A DNA stretch of 64,000 bases from Polytrichum commune (Eukaryota > Streptophyta > Polytrichopsida > Polytrichales > Polytrichaceae). This document shows, piece after piece, positions 35,641 to 48,049 of the stretch. How positions within the stretch are numbered: position 1 is the first letter of the stretch; every line of letters begins with the position of its first letter. A program made the translations under genes and the position numbers. The notes under the pieces were generated by a model. That model searched no databases. It saw only the letters and a list, made by a program, of their open reading frames with translations, and had not been told where the DNA came from. The stretch is taken from positions 9,488,001 to 9,552,000 of the forward strand of contig OX485806.1 of NCBI GenBank assembly GCA_950295325.1, written 5' to 3'.

Positions 35641-36427
35641 CGCCTACACCCTCCACACATGGTGACCTCAATCCTTCAAGCACATCTTTCAAAGCTTGAG
35701 AGGAATGAAATTCGACCAAGGTTAAGAGGTTGCTCAATGCACTGGGAAATTCTCCCAAACATCACACTTTCTTCAAGCATGTCAAAGGAAAAAATCTTCT
35801 AGAACGTGATTCAAAGATGAACGTAACGGAGAATTGGGTTCCTGCAAGGCAATAAAGTTGTTCAATCCATAGGGAAATTCTTCCACAGTTTCACAATCCA
35901 ACATGTTCAACTTTCCCAAACATTTCCACGTTCCGAATCCTTCCACCACGTGTTTCAAAGCTCGACATTTTGACAATCTTAGTTCCTAGCTCCAAGGCCA
36001 TGAAATTGTTCAATCAACAGGGAAACACTTCCAGAGCCTCACACTTTGACATGTTCAGTTTTTTCAAACAAATCAACGTTCCAAATCCTTCCGGCACGTG
36101 TTTCAAAGCTCGATATGTTGAGAAATCAAGTACCTCCAAGGCTATGAGGTTTTTCGAACCCAACGGAAACACTTACAAAGCCTCACACTCCGACATGTTA
36201 AGCTGCTTCAAACATGTCAACGTTCCAAATCCTTCCGGCACGTGCCTCAATGCTTGACATTCTGAGAAATCTAGTTCCTCCAAGGCTATGAGGTTGCTCA
36301 ATCCAGTAGGGAACACTTCCAAAGCCTCACACTCCGACATGTTAAGCTGCTTCAAACATGTCAACGTTCCAAATCCTTCCGGCACGTGCCTCAATGCTCG
36401 ACATTCTGAGAAATCTAGTTCCTCCAA
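35640..36427 (-). pseudogene. Decayed 3' continuation of the LRR array
   Basis: Downstream of the frameshift at about 36427, the minus strand goes on with LRR units of the same type. One base is missing in the codon run that elsewhere reads CCTCCAAGGCTATGAGG (here CCTCCAAGCTATGAGG). After about two intact 48-residue units, a TAA at 36173-36175 replaces a Glu codon. Further units (GFGTWKCLGKLNM near 35900) carry more substitutions and a TGA in a phrase that normally encodes FPTGL. The tail is therefore eroding. One base of assembly error in so regular an array would join the first two units back to the gene. Confidence 0.8.
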
Positions 36428-39400
36428 GCTATGAGGTTGCTCAATCCAGTAGGGAACACTTCCAAAGCCTCACACTCCGACATGTTAAGCTTCTTCAAAC
36501 ATGTCAACGTTCCAAATCCTTCCGGCACGTGTTTCAAAGCTCGACATTTTTGAAATTCGAGTTCCTCCAAGGCTATGAGGTTGCTCAATCCAGTAGGAAA
36601 CACTTCCAAAGCCTCACACCCCCACATGCTGAGCTTCTTCAAACATGTCAACGTTCCAAATCCTTCCGGCACGTGCCTCAATGCTCGACATTCTGAGAAA
36701 TCTAGTTCCTCCAAGGCTATGAGGTTGCTCAATCCAGTAGGGAACACTTCCAAAGCCTCACACTCCGACATGTTAAGCTTCTTCAAACATGTCAATGTTC
36801 CAAATCCTTCCGGCACGTGTTTCAAAGCTCGACATTTTTCAAATTCGAGTTCCTCCAAGGCTATGAGGTTGCTCAATCCAATAGGAAACACTTCCAAAGC
36901 CTCACACCCCCACATGATGAGCTTCTTCAAACATGTCAACGTTCCAAATCCTTCCGGCACGTGCCTCAATGCTCGACATTGATACATCCAAAGTTCCTCC
37001 AAAGCTATGAGGTTGCTCAATCCAGTAGGGAACACTTCCAAAGCCTCACACTCCGACATGTTAAGCTTCTTCAAACATGTCAACGTTCCAAATCCTTCCG
37101 GCACGTGTTTCAAAGCTTGACATTTTTCAAATTCGAGTTCCTCCAAGGCTATGAGGTTGCTCAATCCAATAGGAAACACTTCCAAAGCCTCACACCCCCA
37201 CATGATGAGCTTCTTCAAACATGTCAACGTTCCAAATCCTTCCGGCACGTGTCTCAATGCTCGACATTGATACATCCAAAGTTCCTCCAAAGCTATGAGG
37301 TTGCTCAATCCAGTAGGGAACACTTCCAAAGCCTCACACTCCGACATGTTAAGCTGCTTCAAACATGTCAACGTTCCAAATCCTTCCGGCACGTGCCTCA
37401 ATGCTCGACATTCTGAGAAATCTAGTTCCTCCAAGGCTATGAGGTTGCTCAATCCAGTAGGGAACACTTCCAAAGCCTCACACTCCGACATGTTAAGCTT
37501 CTTCAAACATGTCAACGTTCCAAATCCTTCCGGCACGTGTTTCAAAGCTCGACATTTTTGAAATTCGAGTTCCTCCAAGGCTATGAGGTTGCTCAATCCA
37601 GTAGGAAACACTTCCAAAGCCTCACACCCCCACATGCTGAGCTTCTTCAAACATGTCAACGTTCCAAATCCTTCCGGCACGTGTTTCAAAGCTCGACATT
37701 GATACATCCAAAGTTCCTCCAAGGCTATGAGGTTGCTCAATCCAGTAGGGAACACTTCCAAAGCCTCACACTCCGACATGTTAAGCTTCTTCAAACATGT
37801 CAACGTTCCAAATCCTTCCGGCACGTGCCTCAATGCTCGACATTCTGAGAAATCTAGTTCCTCCAAGGCTATGAGGTTGCTCAATCCAGTAGGGAACACT
37901 TCCAAAGCCTCACACTCCGACATGTTAAGCTTCTTCAAACATGTCAACGTTCCAAATCCTTCCGGCACGTGCCTCAATGCTCGACATTGATACATCCAAA
38001 GTTCCTCCAAAGCTATGAGGTTGCTCAATCCAGTAGGGAACACTTCCAAAGCCTCACACTCCGACATGTTAAGCTGCTTCAAACATGTCAACGTTCCAAA
38101 TCCTTCCGGCACGTGTTTCAAAGCTCGACATTTTTGAAATTCGAGTTCCTCCAAGGCTATGAGGTTGCTCAATCCAATAGGAAACACTTCCAAAGCCTCA
38201 CACCCCCACATGATGAGCTTCTTCAAACATGTCAACGTTCCAAATCCTTCCGGCACGTGCCTCAATGCTCGACATTGATACATCCAAAGTTCCTCCAAGG
38301 CTATGAGGTTGCTCAATCCAATAGGGAACACTTCCAAAGCCTCACACTCCGACATGTTAAGCTGCTTCAAACATGTCAACGTTCCAAATCCTTCCGGCAC
38401 GTGCCTCAATGCTCGACATTGATACATCCAAAGTTCCTCCAAGGCTATGAGGTTGCTCAATCCAGTAGGGAACACTTCCAAAGCCTCACACTCCGACATG
38501 TTAAGCTGCTTCAAACATGTCAACGTTCCAAATCCTTCCGGCACGTGTTTCAAAGCTTGACATTTTTCAAATTCGAGTTCCTCCAAGGCTATGAGGTTGC
38601 TCAATCCAATAGGAAACACTTCCAAAGCCTCACACCCCCACATGCTGAGCTTCTTCAAACATGTCAACGTTCCAAATCCTTCCGGCACGTGCCTCAATGC
38701 TCGACATTGATACATCCAAAGTTCCTCCAAGGCTATGAGGTTGCTCAATCCAATAGGGAACACTTCCAAAGCCTCACACCCCCACATGATGAGCTTCTTC
38801 AAACATGTCAACGTTCCAAATCCTTCCGGCACGTGCCTCAATGCTCGACATTGATACATCCAAAGTTCCTCCAAAGCTATGAGGTTGCTCAATCCAGTAG
38901 GGAACACTTCCAAAGCCTCACACTCCGACATGTTAAGCTGCTTCAAACATGTCAACGTTCCAAATCCTTCCGGCACGTGCCTCAATGCTCGACATTCTGA
39001 GAAATCTAGTTCCTCCAAGGCTATGAGGTTGCTCAATCCAGTAGGGAACACTTCCAAAGCCTCACACTCCGACATGTTAAGCTTCTTCAAACATGTCAAC
39101 GTTCCAAATCCTTCCGGCACGTGTTTCAAAGCTCGACATTTTTCAAATTCGAGTTCCTCCAAGGCTATGAGGTTGCTCAATCCAGTAGGAAACACTTTCA
39201 AAGCCTCACACTTCTTGATGTGAAGTTTTTTTAAGTGTTTGAATCTTACAAATCCATTTGGTATTTCTCTTAGCGTTTGGCAATTATGGATATTCAAACA
39301 TTCTAAGAATACCATATGGGCAGTTTCAAAGATAAAATGTTGAAAGTTATCACAATTTGTCAGTGATATGCCTTTGAGACAAGGAAACGTGAATGAATGT

Positions 39401-42400
39401 GATGGATTGAAATCCAAAAAATCACAATTATAGATTTGTAATACACACATTTGATGTAGAAAGGTTTGAGCAATGTTCCAAAACTTTTCAGCAAATGCCT
39501 TTTGTTGTTTGGTAGACTTGTCACTTTCAAGTGACAAGTGGATCTTCAACCACCGTAGATGGACGGAATGCTTTAGAATATCAAAAAGAACCTCCACATC
39601 ATCACAATTTTGAACGCTCAATAATCGAAGGTTTGGCATGTCTTTCATCTCAAAATTTTCCTCATATGTGGACTTATGTTCAAGCCTTTCAAATGACATG
39701 CCTTGTACACGTTCTATACACTGCTTGCACAAACAAATGACATGTTATAAATTGATATTTTAATCAATTCATGCTAGTTTGTTTTAAAAAAAAACAATTG
39801 GATTTGACCATGATAACATTGAAAAAAAGACTAGCTACACATTCAAACGACACGTATTGGACAAACATTCCAAATATGTTCAAATACCTTCAATTTCCTT
39901 GATTTATCATCACGTTTTTATTGGCATAGTGAGGTGGGTAGTTAACCTAAATCTACTTGCAAAATATGGTCGGAACAAGATATTAAACTTGATTGAAACC
40001 TACTTCCACACTTGCGTTCATTTTAAACTCTAGTCATGGATACATTCCAATTTTCTCTAGAAAATCAAGAGTTATCTTTTTTACAGTGTATGCATGCTCA
40101 CTTGTGGCATAATTTGATTGTTTTGTAGTGGAAAACAAAGGGCTGTGTTTGGATGAGACTAACCTTTTGCTTACAATGGTCGGTGAATGTTCCCAAACAA
40201 AAATTCATAGGTCGAGTTTCTTTGAATTCTCCCAGGTTTGCGAGCATACGACCCATGGCACACAATTGATCATGAATTTTCAATAATCCATCACCATCCA
40301 CTGTCACGAGTGACTTGTTATTTAAATTCTCCAAGGTTTTTTGGGCAATGTTGGCATCAAGATCGGACATCCGAATTATGTTTTCCCCCCAAAAATAAAA
40401 TCCTGGAAGGTGTGGATCTGGCTTGTTGAAAAAACAAGAGATGTCAATAAACATGTTTTTTTCTCTATCACCTAGCTCATCAAAGCTGATCCTCAGTGTC
40501 TTCCATATTTGTTCATCTGCGCTTCCATCATGTCTAGCCTTCAACAATCTATGCAATGTTCTCTCCCATATTCGTAATCGCCTCTCCCCATGCATGCATT
40601 TGCCCATTACCTCCAAACTCAATGGAAGCCCACCGCAAGCATTCACAATCTTCTCCGCTACATGTTTCAAATAAGGCTCACATGATTGGTCTGTCCCAAA
40701 GGCATGCATGGAAAAGAGTTCCATAGGTTTATCACCCTCAAGGGTTTTCATGTTTACGATGCCGGCCTTGGGTATATATCGTCCAAAAGATTGCCAACCA
40801 CGTGAGCTTGCAATCAACTTACTGCCATCAACATCTTTGAATATGTGATCACCTAATAGTTGATGTAAGTCAATTCGTTCGCTCACGTTGTCTACAACGA
40901 TAAGAATGTTCTTTGTTTCGCAAATATGTTCCATCGATATTCTTGCTTCCATCAATGTTTTCACTTGAGGTACCTCTCGCGTATCTTCCAACTTATGCTT
41001 GAATATAAAAGTACATGTTTCACCCTTGAAGTCACCTACAAAGCATGTCCCATCAAATTGGTGGGAGATATGTACACTTAGAGCATTGGCCAATGTTGAC
41101 TTGCCGATTCCGCCCATGCCGACAATCCCCAAACGACCAATTTTTTGTAGTTGCCTTTCGAATTCAATTATTTGGTCTTTGATGCCAATCAATCTCTTAG
41201 ATCCATTTGTGGTATTATTGACCTACAAAAATTCCAACATCCAATCTTAGCTTTATAACAAATTACATGTCGGATCATGGTATTTTCCAAACTATCCCAA
41301 GATCATTGATCTCGTTACATTGATATATGATTTGCATACTATATGTGACAATGAGCAAAATAATATCAACACCACAATTACCTTATCAAGAATTTGATGT
41401 AATGATGGATCATTGCGTGTATCTTCAGGTGAGCTACCATATTCTCCAATTTTGGGCATAAATCGTAACCATGAGCTAAGGGTCACAAAAACTTGCCACA
41501 ATATGACTATTTGGCAAAAGGCACTATAAATTATTCCCATGAAGTCGGTCCACCATTGCTTGGGATCCATCAAAGAATTGTAGCTCCATGATGGTTCCTT
41601 ATGCTGGAGTATTGCATCCATAGAGATTACATTCTTGAACATTGCGCTCTTCAATAACCTTAATGTATTGCAAATGTCAAGAAATGTGGGCCTCTTTGAT
41701 GGATCCAAAGACCAACAATCGTGTATTAATGACTTCAATTCCTTCGAGCAATTTGTTGGTAGCTCTGGTCTCTTGCCATCATGTATACTCTTCCAGTAAT
41801 CATGGTGTGAAAGCGCACCAAAAGGTTTTTCCCCTGAAAGAATCTCAAAACTCATCATGGCAAAACTAAACACATCGGTTTTAAATGCATTTACTTCCAA
41901 ACTTCGATTTTCAAACGCCTCGGGTGCCATATACCGAAAGGTGCCATAACGAAATTGTCCCGTGGGCACTTGCGGTGATTCCTTTACTTCGATTTTTGAT
42001 ATACCAAAATCAACCAACTTCACATGCACACATTCAAGGCAACCATCTGACTTTGAGACATTCATGGAAGTCACAACAACATTATTGGGCTTCAAATCAC
42101 GATGTGCTACCTTCATATCATGAAGGTAGCACATTCCGCTTGCAATTTGTAACATAATATCCATTTGAACGGTTTCTGTGATTGAATCTTTCTTTTCGAC
42201 CAATAATTTGCACAAGTCGAACTTTCCTCGTTCCATGACCAACTCAAACTTCTCAATTTCTTCATGAAAAAAACCACAACAAAAAAACGTGATAATGTTT
42301 GGATGATTCAATCCCCCCAATATACTTGCTTCTTTCCATAAAGCTCTCTTGTGATCAAGGTCGACAACTTCGATCACCTTTGTCGCACTATCAATGCCTA

Positions 42401-43211
42401 CCCATTTAGTAGGTAGTACAACACATCCCTTTGTGCCTGCTTCACCCAACGGAATACCCAGCCTTCCTGAAGACTTAGAATGTGGGTAATCATAAGGGAA
42501 AACAATGTTATCCAATTCTTCACCTCGAGCCAATTGTAGACTTGACACTCGTCCCAATAGGTATTGTGCAAGTGCACGATCCTCAATTGTGTCGATTGTC
42601 AAATGCTTTGAGAGTCTTTTATGTAGTGAATTTTGGTCCTCTTCAACTTCATCAATGGATGCTGGATAGAATGTGGTACAACTTTGAGTTTGAAGAATAT
42701 TTTGGCTTTGACCTCGATAACGCATTTGAGATATGTCACACATTGTATGGAAACAACATTCCAAGTCCAAGAGAAGCTCTCTAAATGTCTCTTTGTTGTT
42801 TATTTGCAACACTGCACCATGGCACCAATCTTCCTTGCAGCATTCATCAACCACATTTTTTGCTTTGTCAACAATCCGAACTAAATCTTGTTCAACGTCA
42901 CTAAACACATTCCCTCGGGAGCCTTTCTTGATCTTTTGAATTGCTTCCGCACCCTTTCGGAAGTTTGCCACCAAATTGTTGCATTGTTTTTCATTCAATA
43001 GAATCGAACTTGACAATCTCCTCATATCTTCCATGATCTCAAAAGCCTTCTTTACGTTGTTTGACATTTTGGAAGTCTTACAACAAGAAAATTTGTTGTT
43101 TTGATATTTAACTTTCCGTGTGAAGACTTGCGATGATAATGTCAAGGTTTGCAGCACAATACCTATGAATCCAAAAACTTGCGTATTAATGCAATATAAT
43201 TGGCAACCCAT
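36415..43211 (-). CDS. Protein kinase-NB-ARC-LRR immune receptor (PNL-type NLR)
   Basis: Three exons with phase-0 junctions: 43211-41382, 41222-40164 and 39720-36415, giving about 2064 residues. Exon 1: residues 50-200 look helical and may be a HeLo/four-helix-bundle-like region. The kinase follows, with a loose Gly loop (GEAGTKGCV, 256-264), a probable beta-3 Lys278, Glu294, HRD 370-372 in HRDLKPNN, DFG 401-403 and APE 429-431, so it is likely active. A hydrophobic stretch lies at 557-584. Exon 2 is NB-ARC: P-loop GMGGIGKST, Walker B ILIVVDN, RNBS-B-like KLIASSRG, GLPL in GGLPLSLEV, and LKIHDQL in the MHD position. Exon 3 is LRR, ending in an array of 19 dimers of 48 residues. This architecture is known from mosses, where it acts as an intracellular pathogen sensor class. 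Met49 (43067) is an alternative start that would drop a hydrophobic N-terminus. The reading frame ends at a frameshift (36427), so the C-terminus may be truncated. Confidence 0.88.
36430..39220 (-). repeat. 144-bp coding minisatellite: LRR dimers
   Basis: About 19 tandem units of 144 bp encode pairs of 24-residue LRRs: GLSNLIALEEL, a variable core, then PEGFGTLTCLK, a second core and CEALEVFP. The first core is one of EFEKC/EFQKC, DFSEC or WMYQC; the second is LNMSEC, LIMWGC or LSMWGC. These variants are reshuffled along the array while the framework stays nearly identical even at silent sites. The period is a multiple of three and contains few stops in any frame, so long plus-strand ORFs run opposite to it. 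Confidence 0.95.
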
Positions 43212-43701
43212 TTTTTCATTATGAGGTGCACAATACTCTTCTATGTAGACATTGGTATCAAATCATACACAGATCGAAATCATATTGGAATTTGTATTAG
43301 TCATATGTAGAAATCAATTAATTAACATACAATAAATAAAAATACATTGAATAGGTCGGGACATAATGTCCTCCACTTGATCTCAACTATAATATATATT
43401 CCTTACAAACATTTGCCATCCATTGTGAATACGCTCTTCAAACTCTATAATCATCTGTTAAGACTTACCAAATTTAAGCAAAAACACTTCAATAAATGTT
43501 TCAAATTTGTACATTTCTTAATAAGTGTATGTATTTCATGCGTAGGTACTAGGTAACAAATTGTGAACTCTCTTAAAACTAACCGGTAGTGCACACCTCC
43601 TCAACTACATATTTCACATTCTTTACTAACTTTTTGTAGATGGTTGTGCATAGTATTGCACAACCCTTCCATATTGATGAATCCAATCCTCACAAACAAC
43701 G
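43212..43701. promoter_or_regulatory. Upstream region of the kinase-NLR gene
   Basis: AT-rich DNA upstream of the minus-strand receptor start. It should include the promoter and leader, but I could not identify a distinct TATA box or element with confidence. Confidence 0.3.
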
Positions 43702-44062
43702 TACCGTAACACCATAGCAGGTTCGCCACCTGCCGCACGAATATTTAATTTTTTTGAAAAAATAAGGTTCGTGTTCCAAAAATAGTTTTTTTTGAAATTC
43801 GTCTTCTCATTTATTGGATTAAAAATCATTCGTGTTTAGGGTGGGAAAGATGTGCAGAAATTTCATCCTAATTGCGTTTTTCATCCATTTATGGCGGCCC
43901 AACTTGTTTTAACCTAAGTCATTACCCTAATCCTGATTTTTTGTCTTTTTGTTTTTATCACAGTATAATTTGAGAGTTATTCGTTTCTCTTTGCCTGTAA
44001 TTTCTGTTTTTTTACGTTTTTTAAAAATTATTTATGAACGAACCTGCTATGGTGTTATGGTA
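43702..44062. mobile_element. TIR element about 360 bp, possible TA target
   Basis: The left end TACCGTAACACCATAGCAGG pairs with the right end CCTGCTATGGTGTTATGGTA. The arms are about 24 bp with one mismatch. If the outer TA is the target duplication, this is a Stowaway-like (Tc1/mariner) MITE. It lies about 0.5 kb upstream of the kinase-NLR start. Confidence 0.7.
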
Positions 44063-44726
44063 ATATCCCCCGCCGACAATGACTCATGTGGGGTCAGCAA
44101 AAAAAATTGTTCAATTTATTATTACTTTGAAGTGAAAGGAAATGAAAAACAAAATCATTGACCACTATATACGCAAAGAAATCAAAATTTGAAATGTCAC
44201 AAGTAACAACCTTGGTGTTGAGAAAGTTATGGACATCTTGGAATGGATAAAAAATACCTGTGAAGATGGTGTTTATGTTTCAATATTGATCTACAAATTC
44301 ACCTCCAGCCTTTGATGGCCTGCCATCGTTCTTCACGGAGTCCCTATAATTTCTATAACAAATGTTCTCGTTTGCTCCAGCAAAAGCTCTCCGGGAACAA
44401 CCACTACCCAACTTAGAGCAATAGCCAAGTTCGTGGACCCACAAAACCACCACCGACAAAATTGGGAGCTTGCAATCCAAGGGGTGCTTCCTCAAAGTCC
44501 TTTCAGCTTTAGCTTCACCTTAATATACCAAATCATGGATCCAACTAATCGAAGCAACTTTTGAAACGTGCAATAGAGTTGATGTTCTTTCCCTTTAACC
44601 TATGTTCATCAATCCGGAATGGAATAACAACTCCTCCAATAGAAAGAAAACCCAAAGAAATCCACAACACCATGCATGACTCCAAGCACCACAACATTGA
44701 ACCCCCTGCCTCTCACTAAGGTATGT

Positions 44727-44905
44727 GGGTGTCATTCGGTTATGTTTCTTGATTGGACCCCTATATTTGATTGGTGTGTGGTTCGGAGAGATCAAAGAAC
44801 AACTACCATAAAACAAACACATGCTTAAAAGAGATTGGACTAGCACGACTTTGGATTTTACTAACTACAACACACTCAATAGTGGACACAATTGGGAGGA
44901 TGTAA
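44727..44905 (+). mobile_element. Fragment of the epimerase-intron MITE family
   Basis: It starts with GGGTGTCATTCGG and matches the reverse complement of 18930-18740 over about 180 bp, including TATATTTGATTGGTGTGTGG. The opposite terminus was not found, so the copy is truncated. Confidence 0.65.
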
Positions 44906-45992
44906 TATTTCACTCACGAAATCAAGAAACATGCACTGCCAATAACCATGATGAAATCAGGGGGAGTGGAGGTCCGATTTTCGTTCCGAGTTTTTGCTGA
45001 TGCTTCGTCGTAGCTGTGCTCATGCAACACAAGTTGCGTTGTGTAACTCTAAACGGCAGAAGCTGGAGAACACGAAAATAGGGAACATACTGCATACCTT
45101 AGGAGGCGTGAAGAGGTGGCAGCAGCAGGAACAACAGATCCTCCACCAGACAATGAGAGGCAGCAAGCAGCAGCGGACTCAGGAGAGCTGTGGCTATGGA
45201 AGAAAGGAGGAGGAGGAAGAAGAAGAAGAAGAAGGGAGGGTGGGTTTCCTCCGCACCATCGTGGCTCGCCAAGTCCCTGTTCCCAATGCCCAGAACCTGG
45301 AGAGTGGAGGCACCGATATTTTGGGTTTCTTCCCTGATGGTAGCTTAGTTTGAACGCTGGCACACATGTCTCGCTTGACCTCATCTTGAGGAAAAAAGGC
45401 ACTTTCTAAGGACACGTGTCTCCAAGTCCCGTGAGGTTCATCCGTGAAATCTCAACTGTTGATAGCGTGGAAGTTGGGACTTACCACTTCACACGGTGTC
45501 CCAAGTCCTATGTCCCGAGTTTGACCCTACTCTCAATCCAAGTAGGGTCTAGTTTTCTTGGAGGTGATGAGGCTTGGGAGATGTGTTTGAGTGTTGGGTC
45601 GATCAAAAAGCTAGACCCTACTCTCAATCCAAGTCTTGCAAATGTTTTTGTTTTAAATAATCATGATCCAACTCTAATGATAATTAACTGTATTTTAATG
45701 GTTTCTTGGATCTCAAAAGTTGGGACTTGGTCTCCATGTTGGGACTTTCTAACATGAGTGGGACTTGGGAACCCATGTGAACCGGCTCTTAATGTAATGA
45801 GGGAGGGGAGGTTTTGGAGCCCAACTCCCCCAAGAAAATCTAGAAGCACTTACATTGGAGAGGCAAGTACCGGAAGTAAGGACACAATATCTCTACTTAT
45901 GACAAGCATAATTTAAGGGAGGAAATTATTCTTTCTTATTCCTTTGCTACGATTGGTTGCTAGGGTGTCGGACTCAAGACACGCACATGGTG
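44906..45992. other. Intergenic, possible further MITE
   Basis: ORFs at 45000-45400 in several frames overlap a purine-rich stretch (45200-45240) and are not convincing. Between about 45405 and 45800, CCAAGTCCC near the left and GGGACTTGGG near the right suggest another inverted-repeat element of about 390 bp, with an end TGTGAACCGGCTCTTA that resembles the Tourist-like family. The boundaries are unclear. Confidence 0.4.
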
Positions 45993-46145
45993 CATAACAT
46001 TACTTAGCGTCCAAGTCACGTTCCGTGGGCCCTCAAATATAACATTGAGATGCTCAAAAAGATGTGCATGGAGACTCGTAAAAGATTTAACTCCCAACAT
46101 CTCATTGTTATATTTTGAGGGCCCACGTCACTTAGTAATGTTATG
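45993..46145. mobile_element. CATAACATTA-family MITE, copy 1
   Basis: The left arm has CATAACATTACTTAG and later GTGGGCCCTCAAATATAAC. The right arm has the complements GTTATATTTTGAGGGCCCAC and TAGTAATGTTATG. Each arm is about 50 bp, so nearly the whole 153-bp element can fold into a hairpin. Related copies are at 55647 and 58254. Confidence 0.8.
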
Positions 46146-46664
46146 TGAGGGTATTTAAAGTACTAACTCGCTAGGTGTCACATCCTCGAAGACATATGAT
46201 GAATGTTTAAAAATAAACTTAGAGGTGGATTATCATATAGTTATAAACAACAATGGCAAATCATTACTCTCTATGAATGGGTCTACTTGAAATCTAATAT
46301 GAGGTGTCATTAGGTCCATCATAGATCAACCTAGCATAACACTTTGAAAACTCATAACTAATTCATATTATGTCTCAAAATATATTAAATTAAATCGGAG
46401 ACTCAATTCCGTCTTTTTGATTTACGGTAAATGTTTCTTGAAGAAACATAAAATTCTCTAAATGCTAAAATTGCTCAAGATGTACACTAAATATTTTATT
46501 AATGGTCATATGGTATTTTATGTCACTATGGTAACTTCCTGATGACATTTTCTATGAACAAGTCTACAAGTATTGTCATGGAATAGTGAAATGTCAATTC
46601 AAAATTTATGTCAATTCTTGAAACAAAGTTTGGTATTTTTGCATCCTCATAATTATGTAATGGA

Positions 46665-47395
46665 ATCCCGGGGTGTGCACTCTTCATTGGAAACCTAAAT
46701 GACATGTATGGGTCACTATGAAATTAAACTTCCCACATACGACAAGTTTAGAGAGACAACAAAATGTATACATACGAACGGTATGCTAGAAAACATACTC
46801 ATGTACTTATTCTAAGCTTTTCAATTTAACGTGATAAATGCATTCCCTACATATACAAAACAAACTTCATGAATTAAATAGACCTTTATTACTTACACAA
46901 CCCACTTTCACTCTCCAATCAGAAAGTCATTAACCATTTTTTCCTCCATAGCATTTAACTCAATAATTGCATCAAACAAACAAAGGCAAGAGCATAATAA
47001 CTTAGCCACAATTCAAGAGGAGAACTCAAGAGAGCACATGAGCGATCCAAGAGCCTTTAGTTTGTAAAACCTAGAATCCAAATGCAAACCTTAACAAGAA
47101 TTGACAAGGTAGTCATTGAGGACATTACCTTATGATAATAACATATGAAAACATGAATTGGATGAAACTGACACATCTATTGTCAAATCTTGCTCTAACC
47201 CTTAGAGCCTGCTTTTGCACAATCACCTTTACTTCAAAATTCTTGATAGCCTCCCTAAATGTACACACTAAAGAAAAACAATACATCTCCTTTACATATA
47301 CTATGTTCATTAATACCTTTAATAAAAACCCCTTCTTACACTCACATTAGTTCATACATTGTATGAACAGTCCAACTCCCTCCATGGGAATGAGA
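46665..47395 (+). repeat. 700-bp dispersed repeat, copy 1
   Basis: Colinear similarity to 56655-57370 across the whole length, about 70 percent by eye. Shared blocks include CATTGGAAACCTAAATGAC, CAAACAAACAAAG, AACACATCTATTGTCAA-type text and CACTCACATTAGTTC-type text near the end. Both copies have the same orientation, about 10 kb apart. It could be an LTR pair, but no gag or pol frame is visible between them. Confidence 0.7.
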
Positions 47396-47729
47396 TATTG
47401 TCATGGATGATTATGTTTTGGATGAAAATCACTTACTAAGTGGCAATGATTGTAAATCAATGATGCCCTAAATTTTATATGAGAAGTGACAAATAATATT
47501 AGGTTTCCTTTCACTGTTGGTGACACTACATGGGTGATTTACGATTTATATTGAGCAAGACAAATAAAATAGGTGACACTAAATACAATGTTTAGGGTAG
47601 TTTTGTGTAGTTTTGTGTAGTACATCAACATACCTTACTATGCTTAATAACATATTGTCGCACATCTTTGTGAGTGAAGGTGCGTATTGGATTTGATCTG
47701 CTCAATTTGCAAACAGGGAGAGCCGTCCA

Positions 47730-48049
47730 CTACACTTAAATAGGATATTTAGTGTTTGATTATAGTGTTGTTACCACCTTACCCTTCTCAACATTGATTT
47801 TCAATTCCTTGCTAATTACTGTTAAACAGAAATGTGCCGCTACCTTCCCTATCGCCACCTCCCTTATTACATCATTTTTTATAATCCCCACTAACACTAA
47901 ATTCAAACATGTAACTTCCACATAATACCATAGTTGATATTTAGTGTTTGAATTTACATTTAATGTTACGTACTTTCATAGGGTCATTGATATTTAGTGT
48001 ATGCGTTCATATTTAGTGTATCAAACACTAAATATCCTATTTGGTGTAG
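47730..48049. mobile_element. CTACAC-family MITE, copy 1
   Basis: The left end CTACACTTAAATAGGATATT and the right end AATATCCTATTTGGTGTAG form arms of about 30 bp. The element is about 320 bp. The same end sequence, with GATATTTAGTGT, is found at 51607-51832. The target duplication is not evident. Confidence 0.75.

Noticed and set aside
36358-39223. Long plus-strand ORFs (up to 343 codons) opposite the LRR exon
   Set aside because: They arise because a 144-bp unit is a multiple of three and lacks stops in several frames. Their translations are simple repeats with no conserved domain, while the minus frame gives clean LRRs joined to NB-ARC.
45000-45400. Overlapping ORFs of about 115 codons on both strands
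   Set aside because: They overlie a purine-rich low-complexity tract and show no domain or splice structure.
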